DNA of 64,000 nt, from contig NZ_LT707006.1 of NCBI RefSeq assembly GCF_900155865.1, positions 4,070,577 to 4,134,576 of the forward strand. Direction: 5' to 3'. The translations under genes and the position numbers were made by a program. Origin of the DNA: Bacteroides bouchesdurhonensis. GTDB lineage: Bacteria > Bacteroidota > Bacteroidia > Bacteroidales > Bacteroidaceae. Shown piece after piece: positions 1 through 8,294 of the stretch. Numbering within the stretch: position 1 is the first letter of the stretch; each line of letters opens with the position of its first letter. The notes beneath the pieces are model-generated. The model did no database searches. It was not told the origin of the DNA and saw nothing but the letters and a program-made list of their open reading frames with translations.

Positions 1-1
1 T

Positions 2-703
2 GATATTTGCAAGGAGAAAAGTAATGAAATCAAATCCGTGCCCCGGTTATTGGACAAACTGGACGTGTCAGGATGTGTAGTCACAGCAGACGCCATGTCA
101 TTCCAAAAGGTAATAATAGACAAGATTAGAGATAAAGGAGCAGACTTCGTGATCGAACTCAAGGCGAATCAAAGGTCTTTGCGCTATGGGCTTGAAGATT
201 CTATAAAGACCGCCACCCCGACTGATGTCTACAAGGAAGGTCCATACTTGGAACACGGCAGGATTGAGTCAAGGATATGCCGTATATACCGTGGGGAAGA
301 ACTTATTGTGGACAGGGAAAAATGGAATGGCAATTTGACAGTTATAGAAATACTCACATCTACCGAAAAAAAGTCCGATGGCAGGAGTACATTTGAACAG
401 CGACTCTATATTTCAAGCCTGGATAGCAGTGCAGAGCGGCTTAGTCAGATAACCAAACAGCATTGGGCTATTGAAAGCATGCACTGGGATCTTGACCGCA
501 ATCTCCGGCAGGACAGCATAAAGCGTAAGGCTGAACGGGCGGCCAGGAATCTGGACACAATTCAAAGGATGGTGTTGGCATTGATTGCCGTTTGGAAGAA
601 CAGAAGGAAAAAAATATCAGATAAGCAAAAGGGTACAGCTGAGATAATAAGGGAACTATCGGTAAGCTTCACTAACGTGTTGCATTTTTTGGCTCAAAAA
701 TGA
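2..703 (+). CDS. ISAs1-family transposase, C-terminal part (5' end outside window)
   Basis: DDE transposase fragment of the ISAs1 type. The frame is open from base 2, so the gene starts before the window; the GTG at 38 is internal. Visible family features are VTADAM early on, LKANQ, and near the C terminus an HWAIESMHWDLD block that carries the catalytic Glu region. The tail is basic. About 230 residues are visible, against roughly 370 for a full family member. There are no neighbours on the left to judge intactness, and the right terminal repeat was not identified. It is probably an insertion-sequence copy next to the kinase gene, unrelated to the elements downstream. Confidence 0.85.
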   Translation, partial: DICKEKSNEIKSVPRLLDKLDVSGCVVTADAMSFQKVIIDKIRDKGADFVIELKANQRSLRYGLEDSIKTATPTDVYKEGPYLEHGRIESRICRIYRGEELIVDREKWNGNLTVIEILTSTEKKSDGRSTFEQRLYISSLDSSAERLSQITKQHWAIESMHWDLDRNLRQDSIKRKAERAARNLDTIQRMVLALIAVWKNRRKKISDKQKGTAEIIRELSVSFTNVLHFLAQK

Positions 704-911
704 GAAAAATTTAGATTTGACATATTCGTAACGCATTGATTACCAACAACGGGATACCCGCCCATGCCGCACTGGCATGGGTAGGGGGATTGTACCCCTA
801 AATCAAAACTTAAATGAAAAAGCCGTGATATTCCAACAAAAATTAGATTGTTATTACTATTCCTAATAACACTATGATCTTTAAAATGTTGGTCTCCCAA
901 AGAAAGATAAG
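704..911. other. Intergenic region with two hairpins after the transposase
   Basis: No gene seen. A perfect 8-bp stem (761-768 with 774-781) and a second short G/C hairpin (about 784-800) follow the transposase stop. They may be the end of the insertion sequence or a terminator between two convergent genes. A 68-codon minus-strand frame here overlaps the transposase end, resembles nothing, and is not called. Confidence 0.4.
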
Positions 912-2822
912 TTAGCCAATATAAGACTCTATGGTTTCCTTCAATCGTTCCAAAGAATACGGTTTGGATATTACAGCATTACATCCTGCTTGAATAGCCT
1001 GTTGTTGTTCTGTGTAGAAAGCATATGCCGTAACCGCTATAATAGGCACTGAAAGAGAAATAGTCCGTATCTTCTCCGTCGCTTGAATACCATCCATTAC
1101 AGGCATACGAATATCCATCAATATCAGATCCGGTTTCTCATGAATAAAGCTATTCACAGCTTCCTGTCCGTTACGTACCCACAAAATCGTATATTCTTTC
1201 TTCAACAAAATATTCAATTGGGCAAAGTTGGACTCTATATCTTCAACAATTAATATCTTCTTATGCTGTTCAGACTGCGAATCCTTCTTAGAAGTAAGTA
1301 TTCTCTCAGCCACTTCTTTCGGCATCTCCAAATAGGGCAGATAAAGTGAAAACGTACTTCCTTTTCCTAGCTCAGAACTTACTTCAATCTTACCTCCTAA
1401 ACGTTCTACAATACTTTTACAAATAGAAAGTCCTAATCCAGTGCCTTGTACGAAGTCATTCAATTTTTCAAATCGGGTGAAAATACGTGGAAGCTTATCT
1501 TCCGGTATTCCACAACCAGTATCACTTACAAAAATCTTTAACCAGTCTCCTTCATGCTTCAACCCCAATGTGATAACTCCACTCTCTGTATTTTTGATAG
1601 CATTCGACAGGAAATTGAAAAGTACCTGCATCACTCGGTTACGATCAGTAGATGTCCAGAATTCTTCTGCCGGTCGAATAACCTTCAATTCAACATTGGA
1701 CTTCATCTTAAGTTGATGTACTTTTTCCACTTCATCGATCAAACCGGAAATCTCAACTTGCTGAAAATGCATCTCAGACTTCCCTGATTCAATACGTGAC
1801 AAATCGAGGATATCATTTATCAACTGCAACAATAAATTACTATTTTTCTGTATAATCTCTAAGTATTCATGTTTTTCTTCTTCATCTTCTGTCACCGCCA
1901 TAATCTCTGAAAAGCCAACAATGGCATTTAGAGGAGTACGAATTTCGTGACTCATATTCGCAAGAAAAACCGACTTCATCCGGTCTGCATCTTCTGCCCG
2001 ACGCTTAGCCTCAATCAATTCTTGAGAACGACGAATCCGGTCACCGATGTCATGTATCAGTGCGAGCACCTTATTCGATTCAAATGGAGCTATCCGTGCT
2101 TGGAAGTAATATCTTCTGCCTTCAACTTCTAATGGATATTCAATTTCCTTGAGCTTCCCGTCTGCCAGACACTCCTTAATATTACAGATAAACAATTCGC
2201 TCACTTCCTTGGAATAGATATTCCGAGCATCTGCTCCTCTCAACACTTCTACCGGATGAAGCAAAATTGTTTCCGGTGACATCAGTACATCTGTTATAAA
2301 GAAATTATCATCAAAGATAAATATGAATTCAGGCAGTGCTTCTATTATTTTACGATTGTAAACTTCGAGATGTTTTATCTGTTGCTCTTTCTCACACTGC
2401 AAAGTAACATTAACAGTATAAGCTAATAATTTATCTGGATGTCCTCCGTCATTATCTTCTCTATGAGACAAAAAATGATCCTCCAGCCAAATTATTTCTC
2501 CATGTTCACCTATACAGCGAACCCTCATCTGCGACATTTTCGACTCTGATGCAAGCATTTCCGCAAACGCTTCCTTATAAGCATCAATATCATCGGGATG
2601 CGCAAACTGATAGAAATCATCAATATCTTTAAAAATAATGCCTGCTTCTTTCAAACCCAGCACATGAAAATAATCATCCGTAAAACTACACTTCCCTGTA
2701 GGTATGTCATATTCCCATAAAGCTATTTGATGAGCTGAAAGCACAGATCGTATTTTCTGCGAATTTCCACGTATAATTTCACTATTTTCGTTTAGTGAAT
2801 ATAAATTTGTATCTGGCTCCAT
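912..2822 (-). CDS. Hybrid sensor histidine kinase with C-terminal receiver domain
   Basis: Two-component hybrid kinase of 636 residues. Order: PAS-like domain (about 30-140), second PAS-like domain (about 155-265), HisKA with SHEIRTP (phosphoacceptor His292), and HATPase_c with N-box NAIKN (about 408), DTGCG (434-438) and GTGLG (460-464). A receiver domain follows, with phosphoacceptor Asp570 in LMDIRMP and conserved Lys620 in SKPY. No signal peptide or membrane segment is visible, so it is a cytoplasmic sensor. The ligand is unknown. It should autophosphorylate His292 and pass phosphate to Asp570; no separate response regulator is adjacent. It is transcribed away from mnmE and shares a 135-bp promoter region with it. 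Confidence 0.93.
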   Translation of the reverse strand: MEPDTNLYSLNENSEIIRGNSQKIRSVLSAHQIALWEYDIPTGKCSFTDDYFHVLGLKEAGIIFKDIDDFYQFAHPDDIDAYKEAFAEMLASESKMSQMRVRCIGEHGEIIWLEDHFLSHREDNDGGHPDKLLAYTVNVTLQCEKEQQIKHLEVYNRKIIEALPEFIFIFDDNFFITDVLMSPETILLHPVEVLRGADARNIYSKEVSELFICNIKECLADGKLKEIEYPLEVEGRRYYFQARIAPFESNKVLALIHDIGDRIRRSQELIEAKRRAEDADRMKSVFLANMSHEIRTPLNAIVGFSEIMAVTEDEEEKHEYLEIIQKNSNLLLQLINDILDLSRIESGKSEMHFQQVEISGLIDEVEKVHQLKMKSNVELKVIRPAEEFWTSTDRNRVMQVLFNFLSNAIKNTESGVITLGLKHEGDWLKIFVSDTGCGIPEDKLPRIFTRFEKLNDFVQGTGLGLSICKSIVERLGGKIEVSSELGKGSTFSLYLPYLEMPKEVAERILTSKKDSQSEQHKKILIVEDIESNFAQLNILLKKEYTILWVRNGQEAVNSFIHEKPDLILMDIRMPVMDGIQATEKIRTISLSVPIIAVTAYAFYTEQQQAIQAGCNAVISKPYSLERLKETIESYIG

Positions 2823-2928
2823 AGACGCTTATTACGTTTTGTATTGTTGTGTGTTTTTGAGTTGCAGCAAATATAAACAAATAAAGCACAACTTGTCCCT
2901 ATTCTTCTTTTTTTTACTAAGAAAAAAC

Positions 2929-2936
2929 TATCTTTG
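2929..2936 (+). promoter_or_regulatory. Bacteroides-type -7 box of mnmE
   Basis: TATCTTTG matches the TAnnTTTG consensus and lies 21 bases before the chosen mnmE start. The upstream region is T-rich without a clear -33 motif. The box lies so close to the TTG at 2934 that a start there would fall inside the promoter, which supports the ATG at 2958. Confidence 0.6.
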
Positions 2937-2957
2937 TCCATCCATAAAGAAAAAACA

Positions 2958-4358
2958 ATGAATCAAGATACAATCTGTGCCATCGCTACTGCCCAAGGAG
3001 GAGCTATCGGAAGCATTCGTGTTTCCGGACCAGAAGCTATTTCCATTACTAGCCGCATTTTTAAACCGGGAAAATCTAACAAAAAATTCAATGAACAAAA
3101 GCCTTATACATTAACTTTCGGACGCATTTACAACGGGGAAGAAATCATTGACGAAGTACTTGTCAGCTTATTCCGTTCTCCTCATTCCTACACAGGAGAA
3201 GACTGTACGGAAATCACATGTCATGGTTCATCGTACATTCTCCAACAGGTAATGCAATTGCTCATCAAAAATGGTTGCCGTATGGCACAACCAGGTGAAT
3301 ATACACAACGTGCTTTTCTTAACGGAAAAATGGATTTAAGTCAAGCGGAAGCTGTAGCGGATTTGATAGCCTCATCATCTGCTGCCACTCACCGATTAGC
3401 CATGAGCCAGATGCGAGGTGGTTTCAGTAAAGAACTAACGGACCTACGTGGTAAGTTATTAGATTTCACTTCAATGGTAGAACTGGAGCTTGATTTTAGT
3501 GAAGAAGATGTGGAATTTGCCGATCGCCAAGCTTTACGTCAATTAGCAGATGAAATAGAAGAAGTCATATCCCGTTTGGTCAATTCTTTCAATGTAGGCA
3601 ATGCTATTAAAAATGGTATTCCCGTTGCTATTATTGGTGAAACGAATGCTGGAAAATCCACTCTTCTGAATGTATTATTGAATGAGGATAAAGCGATTGT
3701 TAGTGATATACATGGTACTACCCGTGATGTGATTGAGGATACTGTCAATATGGGTGGTATCACTTTCCGCTTTATAGATACAGCAGGAATTCGTGAAACA
3801 AACGATACAATTGAAAGCTTGGGTATCGAACGTACTTTCCAAAAGTTAGATCAAGCAGAAATTGTACTTTGGATGATAGATGCCACAGATGCAAATTCTC
3901 AGATTATTCAACTATCTGAAAAGATTCTGCCTCGTTGTGAAGGTAAACACTTAATAGTGGTATTCAACAAAGCCGAGATCATACACGAAACCCAAAAGGA
4001 TTCTCTAAGAACTTTTTTCCAACAAAACTTCTCGCAGGAACATACGGATATGATCTTTATTTCTGCAAAACAAAAGTTACACACTGATGAATTGGAAAAG
4101 ATGTTAGTCAATGCTGCTCACTTACCCAATATTACACAGAATGATATTATCGTCACGAATGTCCGGCATTATGAAGCTTTAACCAAGGCATTGGAAGCAA
4201 TACACCGAGTACAGGAAGGATTAGATATGCAGATTTCTGGTGATTTCCTAAGTCAGGATATTCGGGAGGTAATCTTTCATATTTCGGATATCGCGGGAGA
4301 AGTTACGAATGATATGGTGTTGCAGAATATATTTAGGAATTTCTGCATCGGAAAATAG
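2958..4358 (+). CDS. mnmE: tRNA uridine-5-carboxymethylaminomethyl modification GTPase
   Basis: MnmE (TrmE/ThdF) works with MnmG to modify U34 of tRNAs that read two-family codons. The protein has 466 residues: an N-terminal tetrahydrofolate-binding domain (about 1-120), a helical domain, and an inserted G domain with GETNAGKS (227-234), DTAG (274-277) and NKAE. The C terminus is the invariant FCIGK, whose Cys is needed for the reaction. The ATG at 2958 is preferred over the upstream in-frame TTG at 2934, which overlaps the promoter box. The gene is intact although an integrated element begins at its last codons, so integration restores the 3' end. Confidence 0.97.
   Translation: MNQDTICAIATAQGGAIGSIRVSGPEAISITSRIFKPGKSNKKFNEQKPYTLTFGRIYNGEEIIDEVLVSLFRSPHSYTGEDCTEITCHGSSYILQQVMQLLIKNGCRMAQPGEYTQRAFLNGKMDLSQAEAVADLIASSSAATHRLAMSQMRGGFSKELTDLRGKLLDFTSMVELELDFSEEDVEFADRQALRQLADEIEEVISRLVNSFNVGNAIKNGIPVAIIGETNAGKSTLLNVLLNEDKAIVSDIHGTTRDVIEDTVNMGGITFRFIDTAGIRETNDTIESLGIERTFQKLDQAEIVLWMIDATDANSQIIQLSEKILPRCEGKHLIVVFNKAEIIHETQKDSLRTFFQQNFSQEHTDMIFISAKQKLHTDELEKMLVNAAHLPNITQNDIIVTNVRHYEALTKALEAIHRVQEGLDMQISGDFLSQDIREVIFHISDIAGEVTNDMVLQNIFRNFCIGK
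4341..4358 (+). other. Putative attachment site (attL) at the 3' end of mnmE
   Basis: The last 18 bases of mnmE, encoding FCIGK plus stop, match 14 of 18 positions at 27877-27894, where the second element begins. A shorter version (CTGCATCG) recurs at 58650-58657. In Enterobacteria, Salmonella genomic island 1 is known to integrate at this same 18-bp end of mnmE/trmE. An integrase gene sits 1.3 kb downstream. The exact crossover point cannot be read from one sequence. Confidence 0.6.
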
Positions 4359-4402
4359 GTAGTGATTACCAACGATTAGCATATATCACCAATGATTATT
4401 AA

Positions 4403-4430
4403 GGCGTTCATTTTGAGCGCCTTTCTTTTT
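4403..4430 (+). terminator. Rho-independent terminator of mnmE
   Basis: GGCGTTCA-TTT-TGAGCGCC forms an 8-bp stem with one wobble pair, followed by a T-rich run. It lies 45 bases after the mnmE stop, inside the element, so the element supplies its own transcriptional stop for the target gene. Confidence 0.7.
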
Positions 4431-4541
4431 AGCCTTATAAGTGATGGTTATCGTTTATAGGGCTTTTTCCGCTCATTTTTGTACCGCATTTGTTGCTCGC
4501 TTGTTACTCTCCGATTTTAGGTCGGAAAGGTCGTGGAGAAA

Positions 4542-4577
4542 GTTGACTGTGGTTGACTATGATTGACGATAGTTGAA
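4542..4577 (+). repeat. Four 10-bp-phased GTTGAC iterons, element 1
   Basis: GTTGAC at 4542, GTTGAC at 4552, ATTGAC at 4562 and GTTGAA at 4572, each exactly 10 bp after the last, so all lie on one face of the helix. The block ends 48 bases before the multi-HTH gene. The same four-unit block with the same spacing and position stands in front of the homologous gene in element 2 (28079-28114). Likely sites for the HTH protein or integrase arm domain. Confidence 0.65.
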
Positions 4578-4625
4578 CAAAATGGAGAAATAACAAGAGA
4601 AATAAACCTCTAAAAAGTAACGAAT

Positions 4626-5537
4626 ATGGCAACAAGTAAAATGAAAACCAAAAAGGTATGCGAGTGGTGTGGCACAACATTTTATGCCCAAAAGCTAACA
4701 ACACGCTTCTGTTCTCATCGGTGCAATAACCTTGCATACAAAGAAACGGTACGGCAGAAGAGAATACAAGAAGTAGAAACCAAAGTCCAAACGATCATCA
4801 GTGAACAACCCATATCCGATTTCAAGGATAAAGAATATCTATCGTTCAAAGAAGCTGCGACTTTATTAGGGCTGAGTAAACAAGCCGTATATAAAATGGT
4901 ATATGCCGGAAAGCTGCAAGCATTCCGCATCAGTAGCAGGTTGTCTTTTATCCGTAAAAAAGATATTGACCGGATGGTAGAAGCTCGTCCTTATGAACAA
5001 CGACATCCGAAGGACACTATTCCCATCACTGATTTCTATACCACAGCCGAAGTGAAGGAGAAATACCATGTAAACGAGTCATGGATATTCTTGGTAGCTA
5101 AGAAGAATAACATACCTCGGACTTTCAATCGTGGCAAGACCTACTGGAGCAAGAAGCACATGGACGCTTACTTTACCAAGAAAGCCCCGAATCCCGACAT
5201 TACAGAATGGTACAGCACACAGGAAATGCAGGAGAAATTCGATATGACCTTATCTGCTATCTACACTTTTGTTTCCAAGAACGCCATCCCGAAGAAGAAA
5301 GAAGGCATCATGGTTTATTATTCCAAGAAGCACGTGAATATAGCCAAAGGTGTGGCTGCACCCGAAGAACCACTGTATTATACGGTAGCCGAAGCAATGG
5401 AGAAGTTCAATCTTACCCGTGACCAACTCTATCATTATGCGAAATATCATAATATCCCAAAGGTCAAGAAGGGCAAATACACACTTATCTCCAAACCTGA
5501 ATTGGATAAGCTACTTGCAGCCCCAAAGATTGAATAA
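4626..5537 (+). CDS. Zinc-finger, multi-HTH DNA-binding protein (putative recombination directionality/regulatory factor)
   Basis: 303 residues. An N-terminal zinc-finger pattern, CxxC-x13-CxxxC (Cys12, 15, 29, 33), is followed by a charged linker and about four excisionase/MerR-like helix-turn-helix repeats, each ending in a KK-rich wing. The first is YLSFKEAATLLGLSKQAVYK at about 71-90; later ones start near 139, 195 and 258. Multiple Xis-like HTH units suggest binding to several spaced sites, and four phased iterons lie just upstream. It precedes the integrase gene and has a homologue at the same place in element 2. A role in excision control is inferred from position and fold; it could instead be a plain repressor. 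Confidence 0.7.
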   Translation: MATSKMKTKKVCEWCGTTFYAQKLTTRFCSHRCNNLAYKETVRQKRIQEVETKVQTIISEQPISDFKDKEYLSFKEAATLLGLSKQAVYKMVYAGKLQAFRISSRLSFIRKKDIDRMVEARPYEQRHPKDTIPITDFYTTAEVKEKYHVNESWIFLVAKKNNIPRTFNRGKTYWSKKHMDAYFTKKAPNPDITEWYSTQEMQEKFDMTLSAIYTFVSKNAIPKKKEGIMVYYSKKHVNIAKGVAAPEEPLYYTVAEAMEKFNLTRDQLYHYAKYHNIPKVKKGKYTLISKPELDKLLAAPKIE

Positions 5538-5547
5538 GTTATTTATC

Positions 5548-5585
5548 GGTGAATGTTGTCACCATTGAATCACCTTATTCCTTTG
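5548..5585 (+). promoter_or_regulatory. Integrase promoter/operator, copy 1 of a repeated module
   Basis: GGTGA...TCACC inverted repeat (5548-5552 with 5559-5563), then ATTGAA and CACCT, then TTCCTTTG (5578-5585) as a probable -7 box. The same order and the same 30-base distance from GGTGA to TTCCTTTG occur at 9885-9922, before the HTH/replication operon. This suggests one regulator controls both. Confidence 0.5.
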
Positions 5586-5621
5586 CACCAAACAAATGTA
5601 AGACTCTAAATATTAATCAGT

Positions 5622-6728
5622 ATGACACACACGTGTACAAAAGTAACAGTTCGTCAGAGAGCGATTCGGAATAATCGCATCTCCTTGTATCTGGATTATT
5701 ATCCGGCAGTTCGTAACCCTGAGACGATGCAGATGAGCCGTCGGGAATATCTCGGCATCTACATCTATGCCCATCCTAAAAATGAAATGGAACGGGAATT
5801 CAACAACGATATGCTGAACAAGGCAGAGGCTATCCGTTGTATCAGAGTGCAATCGCTCATCAATGAAGAGTTCGGCTTCTTAGACAAGACCAAACAGAAA
5901 GCCGACTTTCTCGCCTACTTCAAAAAGATGTGCCGAAGCAAAGACCAGAAATGGACGTTTGTCTATCAGCATTTCTACAACTTCGTCAAAGGGCAATGTA
6001 CCTTCGGCGAAGTGAATGTGGATTTATGTAAGAAGTTCCGTGAGTACCTGTTGAGTGCCAAGCAGCTCAAACACAGCAATCGTCCCATATCTCTCAATTC
6101 GGCATCCGGCTACTACTCTACTTTCAGAGGATTGTTGAAGATTGCTTACCGAGACAAATGGCTTCGAGAAAACATCAATGACTATCTTGACAAGATTGAA
6201 CCACAAGATGTGAAGAAAGAATATCTGACACTGGACGAAGTGAAGCAACTTGCCGTCACTCCTTGTGACATCCCAGTTCTTAAAGCCGCCTCATTGTTTG
6301 CTTGTCTGACAGGTTTACGCATCAGCGATATTCTCAATCTTCAATGGGAAGATTTTGCCATTGCTCCCGACCAAGGCTATTGCTTGCGTATCAGAACACA
6401 GAAAACCCAAACAGAAGCGACACTCCCCATCAGTTACGAAGCCTACGAACTATGTGGTACGCCCGACACAGGCAAAGTATTCAAGGGCTTAAAACGGAGC
6501 ATGATTAACTATCCGCTGAAGAACTGGCTCAAAAAGGCAGGAATAACGAAGCCGATAACCTTCCACGGATTTCGTCACTCTTATGCGGTCATACAAATCT
6601 CTTTAGGCACGGATATTTACACGGTTTCAAAAATGCTAACCCACAAGAACGTTTCCACTACTCAAATCTACGCAGATTTGGTCAATGTAAAGAAAAGAGA
6701 GACAGCCAATAAGATTTCATTAAAATGA
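5622..6728 (+). CDS. int: Tyrosine recombinase (element integrase)
   Basis: 368-residue site-specific recombinase. An N-terminal arm-binding region and a SAM-like core-binding domain (about 90-190) precede the catalytic domain (about 200-360). Catalytic residues: Arg233 in GLRIS, His315-x-x-Arg318 in HGFR, His341 in LTHK, and nucleophile Tyr350. It should cut and join the att site at the end of mnmE. The element 2 integrase has the last four of these residues at the same numbers and is clearly homologous over its whole length. The stop overlaps the ATG of the next gene by 4 bases. Confidence 0.93.
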   Translation: MTHTCTKVTVRQRAIRNNRISLYLDYYPAVRNPETMQMSRREYLGIYIYAHPKNEMEREFNNDMLNKAEAIRCIRVQSLINEEFGFLDKTKQKADFLAYFKKMCRSKDQKWTFVYQHFYNFVKGQCTFGEVNVDLCKKFREYLLSAKQLKHSNRPISLNSASGYYSTFRGLLKIAYRDKWLRENINDYLDKIEPQDVKKEYLTLDEVKQLAVTPCDIPVLKAASLFACLTGLRISDILNLQWEDFAIAPDQGYCLRIRTQKTQTEATLPISYEAYELCGTPDTGKVFKGLKRSMINYPLKNWLKKAGITKPITFHGFRHSYAVIQISLGTDIYTVSKMLTHKNVSTTQIYADLVNVKKRETANKISLK

Positions 6729-7099
6729 ATATAGCCATGAAACGAGGAATCATAACAAACAACGGACATGGCATCCATATTTCTGATGGAGAAGTATGGA
6801 TGACCGCTTGGGAGATTGCCGACTTGTTCTATACAACAGTTGGATCAATCAATTCCCGTTTAAAAGCAATATTGAAAGCCAACGTCTTAAAGGGGTATGA
6901 AGTTTGCCAATACATAAAGTTGGAGAATGGGAATAGTGCCGATGTGTATAATCTCAACATGATTATAGCCCTATCCTATCAAATAGACACTGGACATTCT
7001 GCTGAATTCAGAAAATGGCTTATCAGTAAAGTTGCCTCCAAACAAAAGGGCATATCTCTCTTTATTCCTATAAGCGCAGCTAACATACACAATTGCTAA
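6725..7099 (+). CDS. Short RhuM-N-like protein
   Basis: 124 residues, translationally coupled to the integrase (ATGA overlap). The segment VWMTAWEIADLF...INSRLKAIL, followed by YNLNMIIALSYQIDTGHSAEFRKWL, resembles the N-terminal part of RhuM-family proteins such as those at 19256 and 35378 here. The long C-terminal part of RhuM is absent. RhuM function is not established. Possible roles include a small DNA-binding accessory of the integrase or a remnant. A T-rich stretch follows the stop and may terminate transcription. Confidence 0.55.
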   Translation: MNIAMKRGIITNNGHGIHISDGEVWMTAWEIADLFYTTVGSINSRLKAILKANVLKGYEVCQYIKLENGNSADVYNLNMIIALSYQIDTGHSAEFRKWLISKVASKQKGISLFIPISAANIHNC

Positions 7100-7246
7100 T
7101 ACCTTTGCTAAAAGTCCAACTTGGTTTTTTTTCTACGTTGGACTTTTCTTTTCTATTTTGGCACAGTTGACCTAGAATAATACTACCTTTTGGTGACAAA
7201 TGCTGCCACTTTCAGGGAAATGTATTTATACATCTTGCTAATGATA

Positions 7247-7254
7247 TATATTTG
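7247..7254 (+). promoter_or_regulatory. -7 box for the membrane protein gene
   Basis: TATATTTG matches TAnnTTTG and lies 26 bases before the ATG at 7281. The following CGATTAGCATATATTA copies a sequence seen just inside the left end of the element (4373), so this may also be an integrase or regulator site. Confidence 0.5.
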
Positions 7255-7280
7255 CACACAAACGATTAGCATATATTATT

Positions 7281-8162
7281 ATGAAGCAGAAAAAGATAGA
7301 ACATATTACTTTGAATCTGATTGTTTTCGGGACAATCGCTATCATTGGTGTTTTAGCCCGCCAGACCGTACTTCACTATGGTTGGGATGAGTTCAGCAGT
7401 TACCTCATTTTAGTGGTATGCTCCATTATCATGGGAGCTATCTATCTCAATCTGCAAATGGTATTCAGTCAAATTCTTTCGCCAACAATAGAAAAGTGCT
7501 TTATGAGATTTGAGTGCTACCGCAATAAGTTTGTGGTAGTTGAAACTCCAATTGCACGCGCTGAACTTGTCGAAAGTTCTATTATTTCGGAATCCTGCAT
7601 TTCAGAACCAAAAATTGAAATAGAAACGACATCTGACACAACAGAAGAAGTTTCTATTTCATCGTGTTCCAAACTCAACGAAGAAGTGGCAGAGCTTCCA
7701 AAGGAAGAAGCCACACCTTCTACCATCAACAATATATCCATCGAAGAATCCAATCAGCCAACAGAATACGAGATATTCCGTGCCAACGCTATGGCTGAAA
7801 AAGAACGAGCATCGCAAGAAAAATTAGATAAAGTTCTCTCATATACGAAACAGAACTTGGCTCTCTACCTTAGCGAAACTGATCTCAATCGTCTATGTGG
7901 ATATATCACGGAATACTTCCTATCCGATTCCTTACCTAAAGTGGAGCAGATAAAGGTTGACACTCAATTAAGAACCATTGACATCATGCACTTTGGCTGG
8001 AATATAGGTAAGGCATTTGGCAAGCCACGCCTACAGACTGCCACATTTATAAAGAAAGTATTCGCTCATACTCTACGTGATTCGGAAATATCCACCATTG
8101 AGCGCAAAATGTCGCATACGGAATCAGAGTGCAAGATTAAGCTGGATAGAAAAATTGCATAA
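7281..8162 (+). CDS. Two-helix membrane protein of the element core, unknown function
   Basis: 293 residues. Two hydrophobic segments (about 10-30 and 38-60) are followed by a low-complexity acidic linker rich in Glu/Ser (about 85-160) and a helical cytoplasmic domain. The C-terminal signature FGWNIGKAFGK...TFIKKVFAH matches LAWNVGERLGV...VFIKKSFPY in the protein at 30444-31289 of element 2, in the same gene position. Its conservation in both cores suggests a role in element maintenance or transfer, but none is known. Confidence 0.6.
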   Translation: MKQKKIEHITLNLIVFGTIAIIGVLARQTVLHYGWDEFSSYLILVVCSIIMGAIYLNLQMVFSQILSPTIEKCFMRFECYRNKFVVVETPIARAELVESSIISESCISEPKIEIETTSDTTEEVSISSCSKLNEEVAELPKEEATPSTINNISIEESNQPTEYEIFRANAMAEKERASQEKLDKVLSYTKQNLALYLSETDLNRLCGYITEYFLSDSLPKVEQIKVDTQLRTIDIMHFGWNIGKAFGKPRLQTATFIKKVFAHTLRDSEISTIERKMSHTESECKIKLDRKIA

Positions 8163-8205
8163 ATAGCCCTTATACAATTATCTTTTTACTATCTGATTTC
8201 AAATA

Positions 8206-8239
8206 GAGCATGTGAAAATTACGGTTTTCATACTGCTCT
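8206..8239. terminator. Bidirectional terminator between convergent genes
   Basis: AGAGCA (8206-8211) pairs with TGCTCT (8234-8239), with an inner TGAAAA/TTTTCA stem. It lies between the stop of the membrane protein and the stop of the convergent TPR gene. Confidence 0.6.
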
Positions 8240-8294
8240 TAAAAAGAGACTAATGAAGCCCCCCAGATGGTAAGTTTTTAGTTAAGGATATTCA

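Noticed and set aside
694..900. 68-codon minus-strand frame after the transposase
   Set aside because: It overlaps the transposase end and hairpins, and has no family features.
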